Positions 44,721-53,436 of a stretch of 64,000 nucleotides of DNA are shown one piece after another (within the stretch, counting starts at the first letter, position 1; each line of letters opens with the position of its first letter). The stretch lies in contig JAHBZE010000001.1 of the NCBI GenBank assembly GCA_019635585.1, forward strand, positions 62,001 through 126,000, in the 5' to 3' direction. The notes beneath the pieces are model-generated. The model was not told the DNA's origin and did no database searches. It saw only the letters and a list, made by a program, of their open reading frames with translations. The position numbers and the translations under genes were made by a program. The stretch is from Xanthobacteraceae bacterium (GTDB lineage: Bacteria; Pseudomonadota; Alphaproteobacteria; Rhizobiales; Xanthobacteraceae).

Positions 44721-44779
44721 GCGCTGGATTTTCGGCCCATTAGGCCGAAATTTCAATCGAACAAAGGTCCAAATACCGG

Positions 44780-45616
44780 CTAGACCAAGCCACGTCGCGC
44801 TGCGCGCCATATCATGAATTGCGCACGAAGCTTCGAGAGTTCCAACGCCGTGCGAAACGGATCATAGGCATTCAACGACATCGGAGCGAGGCGTGCCGGA
44901 ACGAGCGACGCCGTTAGGAACGCGGGCAAGATTTCAGGCGGAACATCCATGCTTTGCAGACGCGCGTGTTCTTCAAGAGCCCGTCGGCGAAGCTCGCGTA
45001 AGGCGGCGCGCAAGCCTTCCGAATTGTCGCCGGCGCTTACACTTGCGGTATGAACGCCGTGCGTGGCGAGCAGTTCGAGCGGGATGCGCAGATGGCCTTT
45101 GGAAACATCGTGCGCGAATGTTCGCAAGAGATTTGCGATAGTCAGGGCGCGACCGGCGTAGAGTGCGGCCTGCGCATAACTCGAGCTCTTCCCGCCAAGA
45201 ATTGCCGAAGCGAGCGCGGAGGTCGCGCCTGCAGTGGCGTCGGCGTAAGCAATCATATCCTCCAGCGTCTCGAAGCTGACGCTATCTAGAGCGCGCGAAC
45301 GCACGTCGACGAAAGTAAGGAGAAGTTCCCGCGGCAAATCATAGCGCACGATAGTTGCCAGGATCGCCGCGCCGACAGGATTTGCTTTCGCCTCTTCTTC
45401 CCGCTTGCCGTCCAGCGCCTCGCGCCACCATTGCAACCGGATTTCCCCCGCCATCGGTTCACGGACAACTTCCGCAACATGTGCAAGCTCAAGATCCAAT
45501 GCGTGAAGTGCGAACAAATCCTGCCGCTTTGACGACGGCGCAAACAGTGCGGCGATAAATCGCTCGCGGTCGCGCTCGCGCACCAGCGCTTCGCAATAGT
45601 CATAGGCGTCATTCAT
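44780..45616 (-). CDS. Squalene/phytoene synthase family protein, NDUFAF6-like
   Basis: 278 residues. YCEALVRERDRERFIAALFAP and RQDLFALHALDLELAHVAEVV are typical of the NDUFAF6/C8orf38 branch, and IRLQWWREALDG follows. The first Asp-rich motif of true prenyl synthases (DxxxD) is replaced by LDLELAH, so squalene or phytoene synthesis is unlikely. The mitochondrial relative is a complex I assembly factor. The next gene upstream on the strand encodes an NDUFAF3-like protein, supporting such a role. Confidence 0.85.
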   Translation of the reverse strand: MNDAYDYCEALVRERDRERFIAALFAPSSKRQDLFALHALDLELAHVAEVVREPMAGEIRLQWWREALDGKREEEAKANPVGAAILATIVRYDLPRELLLTFVDVRSRALDSVSFETLEDMIAYADATAGATSALASAILGGKSSSYAQAALYAGRALTIANLLRTFAHDVSKGHLRIPLELLATHGVHTASVSAGDNSEGLRAALRELRRRALEEHARLQSMDVPPEILPAFLTASLVPARLAPMSLNAYDPFRTALELSKLRAQFMIWRAARRGLV

Positions 45617-45620
45617 AAGA

Positions 45621-46004
45621 TCAGCTTACCGCAATCAGCGCGGCAGCAACCCGGCGGCCTTCGTCAAGGAGCACGTTATAAGTCGAGGCCGCGCCGCCGG
45701 TCGGTTGAACGTCAACGGAGATTCTCGCATTCCGGCATCGCTCCCGCAGCGCCAACGGAAGTGCGAATGGATCCCGGCCCGAACCGATCATCAACAGGTC
45801 GATTTCATCCGCTTCCAGAAAGACCCGAGCGAGCGCGGCCTCGTCGATTTCCTGCGGCAGTTGCACGTTCCAGGCATAGATCCCGCTCGGCACGATCAGT
45901 AGCGAGCCACGATGCGACATGCCTGCGAAGCGAAACCCACCCTGCCCGTAACCATCGATCGGCGCACGGCCCGGAAAATGCGGATCGTCCGTCGAGACGC
46001 TCAC
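45621..46004 (-). CDS. Mth938-domain protein, NDUFAF3-like
   Basis: 127 residues. PIDGYGQGGFRFAGMSHRGSLLI, GIYAWNV, DLLMIGSGRDPFALP and STYNVLLDEGRRVAAALIAV are hallmarks of the Mth938 domain. Human NDUFAF3, of this family, helps assemble the Q-module arm of complex I. The bacterial copy is placed after secF and before the NDUFAF6-like gene with gaps of 4-18 bases, so it is co-transcribed with the Sec genes. Confidence 0.88.
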   Translation of the reverse strand: MSVSTDDPHFPGRAPIDGYGQGGFRFAGMSHRGSLLIVPSGIYAWNVQLPQEIDEAALARVFLEADEIDLLMIGSGRDPFALPLALRERCRNARISVDVQPTGGAASTYNVLLDEGRRVAAALIAVS

Positions 46005-46022
46005 GGACCGGCTCGCTCAGGC

Positions 46023-46955
46023 TTATTGCTTATCTGTTCCAGTTTCACGTTCGCGGTGTGCACCCACGCCGAGATACATCAGCATCGGCGCGGCGATGAA
46101 CACCGACGTGTAGGTGCCGACAAGCACGACGCCGAAGGTCATTACCGCGGCGAAGCCGTGGATCGCGCGGCCGCCCCAGATCAGAAGCGCAATCAAGGCA
46201 AGCGTCACGGTCAAGTGGGTAATCACAGATCGCGACAGTGTCTGGTTCACGCCTGCGTTGAGCAACTCCCTCATCGGCATGCGCTTGTATTTGCGCAGTA
46301 ACTCGCGGATGCGGTCATAAATGACGACGGTATCGTTCAGCGAGTAGCCGAGAATAGTCAGCAATGCTGCGACCGACGTCAGGTCGAAGTCGATCTGCGT
46401 AATCGACATGAAACCGATCGTGAGCACGATATCGTGGACGTTTGCGATCATGGCGCCGAGCGCGAACTGCCATTCGAAGCGGAACCACAGATAGATCAGG
46501 ATCCCGATGATCGCGAGAAACAGACCGACGATGCCGTAGCCCAGCAGTTCAGCGGAAACGCGCGGACCTACGACCTCGACGCGGCGGTATTCAACCGTAT
46601 CGCCGAGCGCGGCGCGCACCTTCGTCACGACCGCCTGCTGGGCAGCGTCTCCGCCCGGCTGTTGCGCGACACGGATCAGCACTTCGTTGTCGCCGAACTG
46701 CTGAAGCTGCACTTCTCCGAGTTCGAGTTTCTCTAGCGCGGCGCGCATCGGCGCGATATCGACCTTCGCCGACTTACCCTGCACTTCGATGATGGTGCCG
46801 CCCTTGAAGTCGATGCCGAGGTTCAGGCCGAAATGGAAATAGGCCAGCACCGCAAGAATCGAAAGCAACGCCGACAGCGGGAAGCTCAAGCGGCGAAATT
46901 GAACGAAATCGATCTTGGTATCGTCTGGAACGAGACGAAGCAGAGGAATACGCAT
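46023..46955 (-). CDS. secF: Protein translocase subunit SecF
   Basis: 310 residues with six membrane helices. After helix 1, GLNLGIDFKGGTIIEVQ is the D-F-x-G-G motif of SecD/SecF. The periplasmic P1 domain spans about residues 50-125, and helices 4-5 contain SLNDTVVIYDRIRE, the proton path segment. With SecD it pulls exported proteins into the periplasm using the proton motive force. It starts 13 bases after secD ends. Confidence 0.96.
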   Translation of the reverse strand: MRIPLLRLVPDDTKIDFVQFRRLSFPLSALLSILAVLAYFHFGLNLGIDFKGGTIIEVQGKSAKVDIAPMRAALEKLELGEVQLQQFGDNEVLIRVAQQPGGDAAQQAVVTKVRAALGDTVEYRRVEVVGPRVSAELLGYGIVGLFLAIIGILIYLWFRFEWQFALGAMIANVHDIVLTIGFMSITQIDFDLTSVAALLTILGYSLNDTVVIYDRIRELLRKYKRMPMRELLNAGVNQTLSRSVITHLTVTLALIALLIWGGRAIHGFAAVMTFGVVLVGTYTSVFIAAPMLMYLGVGAHRERETGTDKQ

Positions 46956-46968
46956 CGAACGCTCCGGA

Positions 46969-48555
46969 TCAGATCGGCAGCGTCTTCGGGCGCCACCAGT
47001 GGTACCAGAGCGCGACCAGAAGACGGGTGAAGGTGAAGGCGGTGAACAGCGTTGTCAGAATGCCGACGCCGAAAGTCACTGCGAAACCACGGACGGGACC
47101 GGTCCCGACATAGAACAGCACGGCTGCTGCGATGAAAGTGGTCAGGTTCGAGTCGAGAATAGTCGCGAGCGCGCGGTCGAAGCCTGCGTTCAGGGCTGAG
47201 ATCGCGGAGCGACCGGCGCGCACCTCTTCCCGGATGCGCTCGTAAATCAGCACGTTGCTGTCGACCGCGATGCCTACAGTAAGCACGATGCCGGCAATGC
47301 CCGGTAGCGTCAGCGTCGCTCCAAGCAGCGAGAGAATGCCGAGGATCATGCCGACGTTCACGGCGACCGCGATATTCGCGAACAGCCCGAACAGCCCGTA
47401 GGTCACGAGCATGAAGACGATCACGAACAGCGATCCGATCCACGCGGCCTTCAGGCCCGCTTGAATCGAATCTTCGCCGAGGCCGGCGCCGACGGTACGC
47501 TCCTCGATCACGGTCAGCGGTGCGGGCAACGCGCCCGCGCGCAGCAGGATCGCGAGGTCGTTCGCGGTCTGCGCGGTGAAGTTACCCGAAATCTGGCCGG
47601 AGCCGCCGAGGATCGGCTCGCGGATCACAGGCGCCGAAATCACCTTGTTGTCGAGCACGATCGCGAACGGACGGCCAACGTTGTCGCGCGTTGCGTTCGC
47701 GAAGCGGCGCGCACCCGCGCTGTTGAAGCGGAAGTTCACGACCCATTCGCCGGTGCGCTGGTCGGTGGCCGGCTGCGCGTCGATCAAGTCTTCGCCCGCG
47801 ACCACGACCCGCTTCTCGATGACGTAAGGCTGGCCCTCGTTCGATTGCAGCAATTCGGAATCCGCGGGCGGCTGCGCCTGCGCCTGCTGCGGCGAGACCG
47901 TAAGGTCGACCATCCGGAAGGTCAGCTTTGCGGTCTGGCCGATCAGGTCGATCAGTCGCTTCGGGTTATCGAGCCCCGGCACCTGCACAAGAATACGGTC
48001 CAGCCCCTGACGCTGGATCGAAGGTTCGCGCGTGCCCAGTTCGTCGATGCGCTTGCGGACGATTTCGATCGATTGCTCGACCGACTGGCCGAGGCGCTGC
48101 GTGATGCCGGCTTGCGTGATCGTGAGACGGATCAGTCCGGCGTTTTCGGTGATCTCCAGATCCTGAATATTGGAGCCTGAGAAAATTCCGCCGAGCGGTT
48201 GCGAAAGTTCGCGCAGCTTGCGGAGCGCTTCCTGAATATCCTTCTCTTCACGGATACGAACGGAAACTGTCAGACCCTGCAGCGCAAGATTGGTGTAGCC
48301 GATCTTTGTCTCGCGCAGCACGCGACGCACGTCATCGCGGAGATTTTCGCCCTTCTCCTTGCGGACGAAATCGCCATCCACCTGCAACAAGAGATGCGAG
48401 CCGCCCTGCAAGTCGAGGCCGAGCACCATCTTGCGCTTGAAGAAGGACGGCAACGCCTCGAACGTCGCAGGCGCGAGCACGTTCGGGATCGCCAGCGCGC
48501 AGATGATCCCCGCGGCTACGATGATCGCGAAGGCTCTCCAGGTCGAAAAATGCAT
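46969..48555 (-). CDS. secD: Protein translocase subunit SecD
   Basis: 528 residues. The first helix is followed by MVLGLDLQGGSHLLLQVD (the D-L-x-G-G motif), a large periplasmic P1 head (about 60-340) with IELGTREPSIQRQG-like repeats and NFTAQTANDLAILLRAGALPAPL, then five membrane helices with the proton-path segment AVDSNVLIYERIREE. It is partner of SecF, lying between yajC and secF. Confidence 0.96.
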   Translation of the reverse strand: MHFSTWRAFAIIVAAGIICALAIPNVLAPATFEALPSFFKRKMVLGLDLQGGSHLLLQVDGDFVRKEKGENLRDDVRRVLRETKIGYTNLALQGLTVSVRIREEKDIQEALRKLRELSQPLGGIFSGSNIQDLEITENAGLIRLTITQAGITQRLGQSVEQSIEIVRKRIDELGTREPSIQRQGLDRILVQVPGLDNPKRLIDLIGQTAKLTFRMVDLTVSPQQAQAQPPADSELLQSNEGQPYVIEKRVVVAGEDLIDAQPATDQRTGEWVVNFRFNSAGARRFANATRDNVGRPFAIVLDNKVISAPVIREPILGGSGQISGNFTAQTANDLAILLRAGALPAPLTVIEERTVGAGLGEDSIQAGLKAAWIGSLFVIVFMLVTYGLFGLFANIAVAVNVGMILGILSLLGATLTLPGIAGIVLTVGIAVDSNVLIYERIREEVRAGRSAISALNAGFDRALATILDSNLTTFIAAAVLFYVGTGPVRGFAVTFGVGILTTLFTAFTFTRLLVALWYHWWRPKTLPI

Positions 48556-48600
48556 GTCTGAAGTTCCCGAGGCGCGGCGACCGGCGCCGCGCGGCGCTTC

Positions 48601-48927
48601 TTATTCCTTGACCGGCTCGCCCTTGGCGCGGACCTCGGTCACCATCGAGCGCACCTGACGGATTTTCACGCCGTCGGCGATTTCGACTTCGACTTCGTGA
48701 TCGTCGATCACCTTCGCGATCTTGCCGATGACGCCGCCGTTGGTGATCACCGTGTCGCCGCGGCGCAGGTTCTTCACCATTTCCGTATGCGCCTTCACCC
48801 GCTTCTGCTGCGGACGCAGGATCAGGAAATACATGATGACGAAGATGGCAACGAACGGGAGCAACGAAACCAGCATGTCGTTGCCGCCGGGTGCGGCTGC
48901 CTGGGCGTAAGCGGGGGTGATGAACAT
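48601..48927 (-). CDS. yajC: Preprotein translocase subunit YajC
   Basis: 108 residues: a single membrane helix (LLPFVAIFVIMYFLILRPQQKR) near residues 20-42 with the family motif FLILRPQQKR, then a cytoplasmic beta domain with LRRGDTVITNGGVIGKI and EVEIADGVKIRQVRSMV. It forms a complex with SecD/SecF. It is the first gene of the yajC-secD-secF-Mth938-NDUFAF6-like row. Confidence 0.96.
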   Translation of the reverse strand: MFITPAYAQAAAPGGNDMLVSLLPFVAIFVIMYFLILRPQQKRVKAHTEMVKNLRRGDTVITNGGVIGKIAKVIDDHEVEVEIADGVKIRQVRSMVTEVRAKGEPVKE

Positions 48928-49128
48928 GGCCTCCTCGGGGGCTTTTGGTGGGCGGCAGCGGCAAAAAAGGCCATGCCGCCAAATCGGCGGGGACTATACT
49001 GGCGGAGGCCCGGATTGCAACGGAACGAGGCCCCTGAAAGCGCCCTGAAAGTGCTGTCAGGCCTGCTTTGCCAATGCCTTGCCTGCGGCAAAGCCGCCGC
49101 GCTATGCCCCCGGGACAAGGAAATGGAA

Positions 49129-50007
49129 ATGAACCGCCCCGCCTCCTCCGATACGATTCTTGGAATGCTCGCCGACGCGCTCTCACGGGTCGCAGCGGCC
49201 GTCGAACGCTGGGCCCCGCCGGCGATCGAAACCCCCGATTTTTCGGCCGCCGAGGCCTTTATCTGGAACGCGCAGACCAAGCGGCTCGACCCGGTGGCGA
49301 AGGTTAATCGCGTCGAGATGATGCTGCTCAAGGGCATCGACCGGATGCGCGACACACTGGTCGAGAATACCGAGCGGTTCGCCAAGGGCCTGCCCGCCAA
49401 TAATGCGCTTCTGTGGGGCGCGCGCGGCATGGGCAAGTCGTCGCTGGTCAAGGCGGTGCATGCCTCGATTAATGCGGAAACGAAGAACCTCAAGCTGATC
49501 GAAATTCACCGGGAGGACATCGAGTCCCTTCCCATTCTGATGAACCTGCTACGCGGCTCGAAAGATCGCTTCATCGTGTTCTGCGACGATCTTTCGTTCG
49601 ACGGCGACGACACCTCCTACAAATCGCTCAAGGCCGTGCTCGAAGGCGGCATCGAAGGGCGCCCGGACAACGTTATTCTCTACGCGACGTCGAACCGCCG
49701 CCACCTGCTCGCGCGCGAGATGGTCGAGAACGAACGCTCGACCGCGATCAATCCGGGCGAAGCGGTCGAGGAAAAGGTCTCACTCTCAGACCGTTTCGGC
49801 CTTTGGCTCGGCTTCCATCGCTGCTCGCAGGACGAGTTTCTCGCGATGGTCAACGGCTATGTCGAGCACTTCAAGATTCCGGTCGAACCTGACAGGCTCC
49901 GGCGCGAAGCGCTGGAGTGGTCGACCACGCGCGGTTCGCGCTCAGGCCGCGTCGCATGGCAATTCATTCAGGACCTCGCCGGCCGTCTCGGCGTCAAACT
50001 TTCATAA
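49129..50007 (+). CDS. DUF815-family AAA ATPase
   Basis: 292 residues. The second of two close ATGs is chosen because AGGA lies seven bases before it. Walker A GARGMGKSSL, Walker B IVFCDDLSF, sensor YATSNRRHLL and a C-terminal lid with WQFIQDLAGRLG match DUF815 ATPases, typical neighbours of secDF/yajC in alphaproteobacteria. It is divergent from yajC. The cellular role of the family is not established. Confidence 0.92.
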   Translation: MNRPASSDTILGMLADALSRVAAAVERWAPPAIETPDFSAAEAFIWNAQTKRLDPVAKVNRVEMMLLKGIDRMRDTLVENTERFAKGLPANNALLWGARGMGKSSLVKAVHASINAETKNLKLIEIHREDIESLPILMNLLRGSKDRFIVFCDDLSFDGDDTSYKSLKAVLEGGIEGRPDNVILYATSNRRHLLAREMVENERSTAINPGEAVEEKVSLSDRFGLWLGFHRCSQDEFLAMVNGYVEHFKIPVEPDRLRREALEWSTTRGSRSGRVAWQFIQDLAGRLGVKLS

Positions 50008-50016
50008 GAGAGATTC

Positions 50017-51009
50017 ATGAACCGACAGATCCTGCTCGTCGAAACGCCCAAGGGAAAACTCGGGCCCGAACATTTCAAACTGCAGGACGGTGCGATGCCT
50101 TCGCCGAAGGACGGCGAGGTGCTGCTCAAGGTTCGCCTGATCTCGCTCGATGCAGCAAACCGCGCCTGGATGCAGGGCGCGACCTATCGCGAAGCGGTCG
50201 GCGCCGGCTCCGTAATGGCGGGCGGTGCGATCGCGGAAGTGGTCGAGAGCAAGGACCCGAAGTTCGCCAAAGGCGATCTCGTGTTTGCCGACACAGGCTG
50301 GCAGGAATATGCCGCGCTCGCGGGGCGCAAGCTTCTGAAAGTTCCAAACATCAAGCCGATGACGAACCTGCTCAGCGTCTATGGCGTGGCGGGTCTCACC
50401 GCTTATTTCGGCTTGCTCGACGTCGGCCAGCCAAAGGCAGGCGAAACGGTTGTCGTATCGGCTGCCGCCGGTTCGGTCGGTTCGCTGGTGGGGCAGATTG
50501 CGAAGATTAAAGGTTGCCGCGTGGTCGGCATCGCAGGCGGAAAAGAGAAATGCGACTGGCTAAAGTCCGAACTCGGCTTCGACGAGGCGGTCGATTACAA
50601 ATCCGGTCCGGTCTTCAAGTCGCTCAAAGCCGCCTGCCCCGATGGCATCGACGTCTATTTTGACAACGTCGGCGGTGACATTTTCGAAGCCTGTCTTTCG
50701 CAAATGAAATTGCATGGGCGTATCGCCTGCTGCGGAGCCGTCTCGGCCTACGATGGTGCCGCGCCTGCGAGCGGTCCGCGCGGCGTGCCGGGGCTGATCG
50801 TCGTAAAGCGGCTGCGCGTGCAGGGCTTCATCGTCATGGACTATTACGACCAGGCGATGAAAGCGGTCGCCGAACTGCAAGGCTGGGTCGCCAGCGGCAA
50901 GCTGAAGGTCCAGGAAGACGTGCTCGAAGGTCTTGAGAACACCCCGAAGGCGCTGATCGGTCTTTTGAACGGCGAGAACCGCGGCAAGCGCATGGTGCGC
51001 GTCTCGTAA
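50017..51009 (+). CDS. NADP-dependent oxidoreductase of the leukotriene B4 dehydrogenase/MDR group
   Basis: 330 residues, zinc-free MDR fold. YGVAGLTAYFGLLDVGQPKAGETVVVSAAAGSVGS is the cofactor-binding region, followed by GIAGGKEKCDWL and DVYFDNVGGDIFEACL. It lacks the zinc-binding Cys and His of alcohol dehydrogenases. Likely substrates are enones or quinones (curcumin/prostaglandin reductase type). It follows the DUF815 gene by nine bases on the same strand and may share its transcript. Confidence 0.93.
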   Translation: MNRQILLVETPKGKLGPEHFKLQDGAMPSPKDGEVLLKVRLISLDAANRAWMQGATYREAVGAGSVMAGGAIAEVVESKDPKFAKGDLVFADTGWQEYAALAGRKLLKVPNIKPMTNLLSVYGVAGLTAYFGLLDVGQPKAGETVVVSAAAGSVGSLVGQIAKIKGCRVVGIAGGKEKCDWLKSELGFDEAVDYKSGPVFKSLKAACPDGIDVYFDNVGGDIFEACLSQMKLHGRIACCGAVSAYDGAAPASGPRGVPGLIVVKRLRVQGFIVMDYYDQAMKAVAELQGWVASGKLKVQEDVLEGLENTPKALIGLLNGENRGKRMVRVS

Positions 51010-51041
51010 AAGAAAAAGCGCCGGGCGTTTCCACCCGGCGC
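51007..51041 (-). terminator. Intrinsic terminator of the PsiF-like gene (minus strand)
   Basis: GCGCCGGG pairs with CCCGGCGC over an eight-base loop; on the minus strand it is followed by TTTTTCTTTT. It overlaps the end of the oxidoreductase gene and may act for both strands. Confidence 0.85.
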
Positions 51042-51066
51042 ATCTTCATCGAAGATATGAACCGTC

Positions 51067-51303
51067 TTAGACGGCGTCCTTCACGCACTTGTTGGTGAAG
51101 CTGGTCTTCGCCGCGCCCGAAAGTTTCTGGTCGGCCGCTTTCTTGTCGCAAGCCGCCTTGGCATCGCTTTCGCACTTCTTCAGGAAGCTGGTCTTGGCCG
51201 CGCCGTTCAGGTTCTTGGTCTTGGCCTCGGCACTGCAGGTCGCCTGCGCATTGGCCGCGGTCGCCGCAAAGGTCAGCGCCAGCGCGAGAATGATCGTACG
51301 CAT
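51067..51303 (-). CDS. PsiF-repeat periplasmic protein
   Basis: 78 residues from MRTIILALALTFAATAANAQA, a signal peptide, with GGAGG eight bases upstream. The mature part holds two PsiF-type repeats of about 25 residues: AKTKNLNGAAKTSFLKKC and AADQKLSGAAKTSFTNKC, four Cys in total. In E. coli psiF is a phosphate-starvation gene of unknown function; regulation here is not visible. A terminator follows. Confidence 0.9.
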   Translation of the reverse strand: MRTIILALALTFAATAANAQATCSAEAKTKNLNGAAKTSFLKKCESDAKAACDKKAADQKLSGAAKTSFTNKCVKDAV

Positions 51304-51409
51304 TTCGGTATTCCTCCATCGCCCCCGGAATGATTCCGAGGATGCGAGATCATACGGAATTGAAAAATTGCGTCCGGAAAATGACGCACGAAAATGGCCG
51401 CTTTTGTAC

Positions 51410-52627
51410 TTATGAGAACGATGTTCTCGGCCGGCCGAGATAGACAATGACCGCCGCGGCAATATCGAGCGCAGCCGCGATGTGCAGCGCAGCGCCGTAG
51501 CCGCCAAACCAATCGTACATCCAGCCGAACAAGACCGGTCCGAGCGCACAAGCGATCCCGATGATCATCCACGCCGCGCCGTTGATCGCGCCGAAGGCCG
51601 CGGCGCCGAACTCGCGCCGGACAATGATCGGGGACAAGGTGGTGACGTTCCCCGTCGTCAGACCATAAACGAGGCTTGCTCCGATCAGCACCCACGCGAA
51701 CGGAAGCGCTGCAATTGCCTCCAGCGAAATCGCCGCGATGCAAAGCACGGCGGCCGCGGTCGTGCGCAGATCGACCTGATCGGCCCAGCGCGCTAGCGCG
51801 ACACGTCCAGCAAACGCCGCGACTGCCGTAATCGAAACAATAAACGACGCGCCGCTGGTACCGAGAAACGGTACCGAAAGCGTAACGTGATGCGTCAAAA
51901 ATCCGACCTGCACGCCGAGGCCCAAAGAAAATGCAAGCACCAGCGAAAGAAACCCGATGGTACGGATCGCTTCTGAGCGGCTAATGCCCCGCCGAATTAC
52001 GGGTTTATGCTCCTCCGCGGGCATCTCACCATCCGGATAAAGCCCGAGCTGCGCCGGACTTTTCCTGATGACGAACGCCGCAAGCGGCAACACGACGGCG
52101 AGCAGCAAACCCGCGCCCCACAACATCGTGGCAGGAAATCCGATGTGCTCTACGCCGAGAATCAGGATCGGCGTCGAGCTCATGCCTCCGACCGACGCGC
52201 CGAGCATCGCCGACGACATAGCGCGGCCCTGATGCTTCTCGAACCACGGTGAGATTGCTGCCGTAATAGCAGTCACGGACAGGCACGCGTTGCCGAGTCC
52301 GGAGAGGATGAAAGCTCCGTACACCTGAGTGAGCGTCTGGACCTGTCCGATCAGCGCAAGTCCGGTCGCCATCACGACCGCGCCGAGCGCCATGACCGGT
52401 CGGGGGCCATAGCGGTCGATAGCGGGACCGACGAAGAACGTAGCGATCGCCGAGAGAATGCCGGACACGGTGATTGCGGTCGAAACCGAACCGACCGACA
52501 GTCCACGGGTCTGCGTTATTGCATGCAGCGATACACCGGCGCCGAATACGCCGAGACCCCAACTCAAAATTGCGATAAGAAGACAGGCGGCAACGATCCA
52601 CCAGCCATAAAAAACGCGCGCCGCCAT
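51410..52627 (-). CDS. MFS transporter (OFA-like)
   Basis: 405 residues with twelve membrane helices in two halves. The first helix begins FYGWWIVAACLLIAILSWGLGVFG, as in the oxalate/formate and monocarboxylate-type MFS group; the loop between helices 2 and 3 carries FVGPAIDRYGPRPVMALGAVVMA, the MFS A-motif. A cytoplasmic loop lies between helices 6 and 7 (residues ~190-215). It probably moves small carboxylates. No catabolic partner is adjacent. Confidence 0.88.
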   Translation of the reverse strand: MAARVFYGWWIVAACLLIAILSWGLGVFGAGVSLHAITQTRGLSVGSVSTAITVSGILSAIATFFVGPAIDRYGPRPVMALGAVVMATGLALIGQVQTLTQVYGAFILSGLGNACLSVTAITAAISPWFEKHQGRAMSSAMLGASVGGMSSTPILILGVEHIGFPATMLWGAGLLLAVVLPLAAFVIRKSPAQLGLYPDGEMPAEEHKPVIRRGISRSEAIRTIGFLSLVLAFSLGLGVQVGFLTHHVTLSVPFLGTSGASFIVSITAVAAFAGRVALARWADQVDLRTTAAAVLCIAAISLEAIAALPFAWVLIGASLVYGLTTGNVTTLSPIIVRREFGAAAFGAINGAAWMIIGIACALGPVLFGWMYDWFGGYGAALHIAAALDIAAAVIVYLGRPRTSFS

Positions 52628-52730
52628 TCGTTCGCTCCCCGGCGAACGCTATACGCGCTTCCGCGCCAGCCGCGAAGCCATCGCCTGTCGCTAATCGAAG
52701 GGATACCGCCTCGCGGTAGCAGCAACTGAA

Positions 52731-52940
52731 CTAGTGAACTGTGTCGTTCGGACCGGGGCCATACTCGTCGCGAACCGCGACGACGCCCAGATCCTCGATC
52801 AGGTCGTAGTGCTGGGTGATGTCCTTCCAGACCTTCGCGATGCGTGCCCACTCGACGCGCGCCTCATTGGGCAGCGACGGATCGTTCGCCTTGTTCACCG
52901 CTTCGATGGCGCTGGCTTGGCAATAATCGAGGACTCGCAT
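52731..52940 (-). CDS. Small conserved hypothetical protein, 69 aa
   Basis: Soluble and helical: SAIEAVNKANDPSLPNEARVEWARIAKVWKDITQHYDLIED resembles a short helical hairpin with conserved Trp, and the tail GPGPNDTVH is flexible. I recall small proteins of this type (a Trp-containing helix with ANDPS) in rhizobial genomes, without known function. The ribosome site is weak, so the exact start is uncertain. Confidence 0.6.
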   Translation of the reverse strand: MRVLDYCQASAIEAVNKANDPSLPNEARVEWARIAKVWKDITQHYDLIEDLGVVAVRDEYGPGPNDTVH

Positions 52941-53049
52941 GGCTGTTCAACGCCGTTGTGATCTGCGGGTTCCCGTCTGCGCCTTTGCTTCGTTCACACG
53001 CAAATAAATCCGTCGTGAGTTGGAACTGATCGTTGGCCCGCCGCATTAC

Positions 53050-53129
53050 ATGCCTGTCGAGCAACGCCTTCCCCCCGGGCGGCCGACATCAAAAACCCGG
53101 AGCGCGCCTCGCCTCCGGGTTTTCTTTTA
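53050..53129 (+). ncRNA. Small RNA, suhB/mmgR (alpha-r8)-like
   Basis: A compact unit: a -35/-10 pair TTGGAA (53020) and CATTAC (53044), then TGTCGAGCAACGCC, a C-rich loop CCTTCCCCCC and the closing GGGCGG-CGACA, which forms a first stem-loop, then a strong terminator hairpin with a T-run. This is the architecture of the suhB/mmgR (alpha-r8) small RNAs of alphaproteobacteria, whose C-rich loop can pair with ribosome sites. Assignment is from memory of the family, not from a covariance search. Confidence 0.55.
53092..53128 (+). terminator. Intrinsic terminator of the small RNA
   Basis: AAAACCCGGAG pairs with CTCCGGGTTTT (11 bp) over a ten-base loop and is followed by CTTTT. There is no plus-strand protein gene before it for over 2 kb, so it must end a short noncoding transcript. 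Confidence 0.85.
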
Positions 53130-53154
53130 GGCGGTGGCGAATGGAGGCTATTCG

Positions 53155-53319
53155 ATGTCCTTGGGTACAATCCTACTGATCATTCTGGTGATTATCCTGC
53201 TTGGCGGCTTTTCCGGCTTCGGCGGCGGTCCGTTTTACGGTACCGGCTATTACGGTGGCGGCGGCCTCGGCCTCGTCATCGTAATCCTGCTTATTTTGGT
53301 CCTGATGGGCCGGATTTAG
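53155..53319 (+). CDS. DUF3309 family small membrane protein
   Basis: 54 residues from MSLGTILLIILVIILLGGF with GGAGG eight bases upstream; a longer start seven codons earlier overlaps that ribosome site. Two hydrophobic segments flank a Gly/Tyr-rich turn (FGGGPFYGTGYYGGGGLG), the DUF3309 pattern common in rhizobia. Function is unknown. A hairpin with a T-run follows. Confidence 0.88.
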   Translation: MSLGTILLIILVIILLGGFSGFGGGPFYGTGYYGGGGLGLVIVILLILVLMGRI

Positions 53320-53343
53320 GGTCGATCCAATCTAATACCCCTG

Positions 53344-53385
53344 CCAGGCCCTGCCGGCCAGCCGACAGGGCCTGGAACCTTTTCA
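53344..53385 (+). terminator. Terminator after the DUF3309 gene
   Basis: CCAGGCCCTG pairs with CAGGGCCTGG (10 bp) over 12 bases, followed by AACCTTTTC. It separates the DUF3309 gene from the histidine kinase gene. Confidence 0.65.
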
Positions 53386-53436
53386 AATTACCGGCGTTTC
53401 TCGCGCTAGCGCAGCGTTAAACGAGAGCGCGGGGGA

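Noticed and set aside
44780-45616. Carotenoid or hopanoid synthase
   Set aside because: The first Asp-rich motif is lost and the neighbour is an NDUFAF3-like gene.
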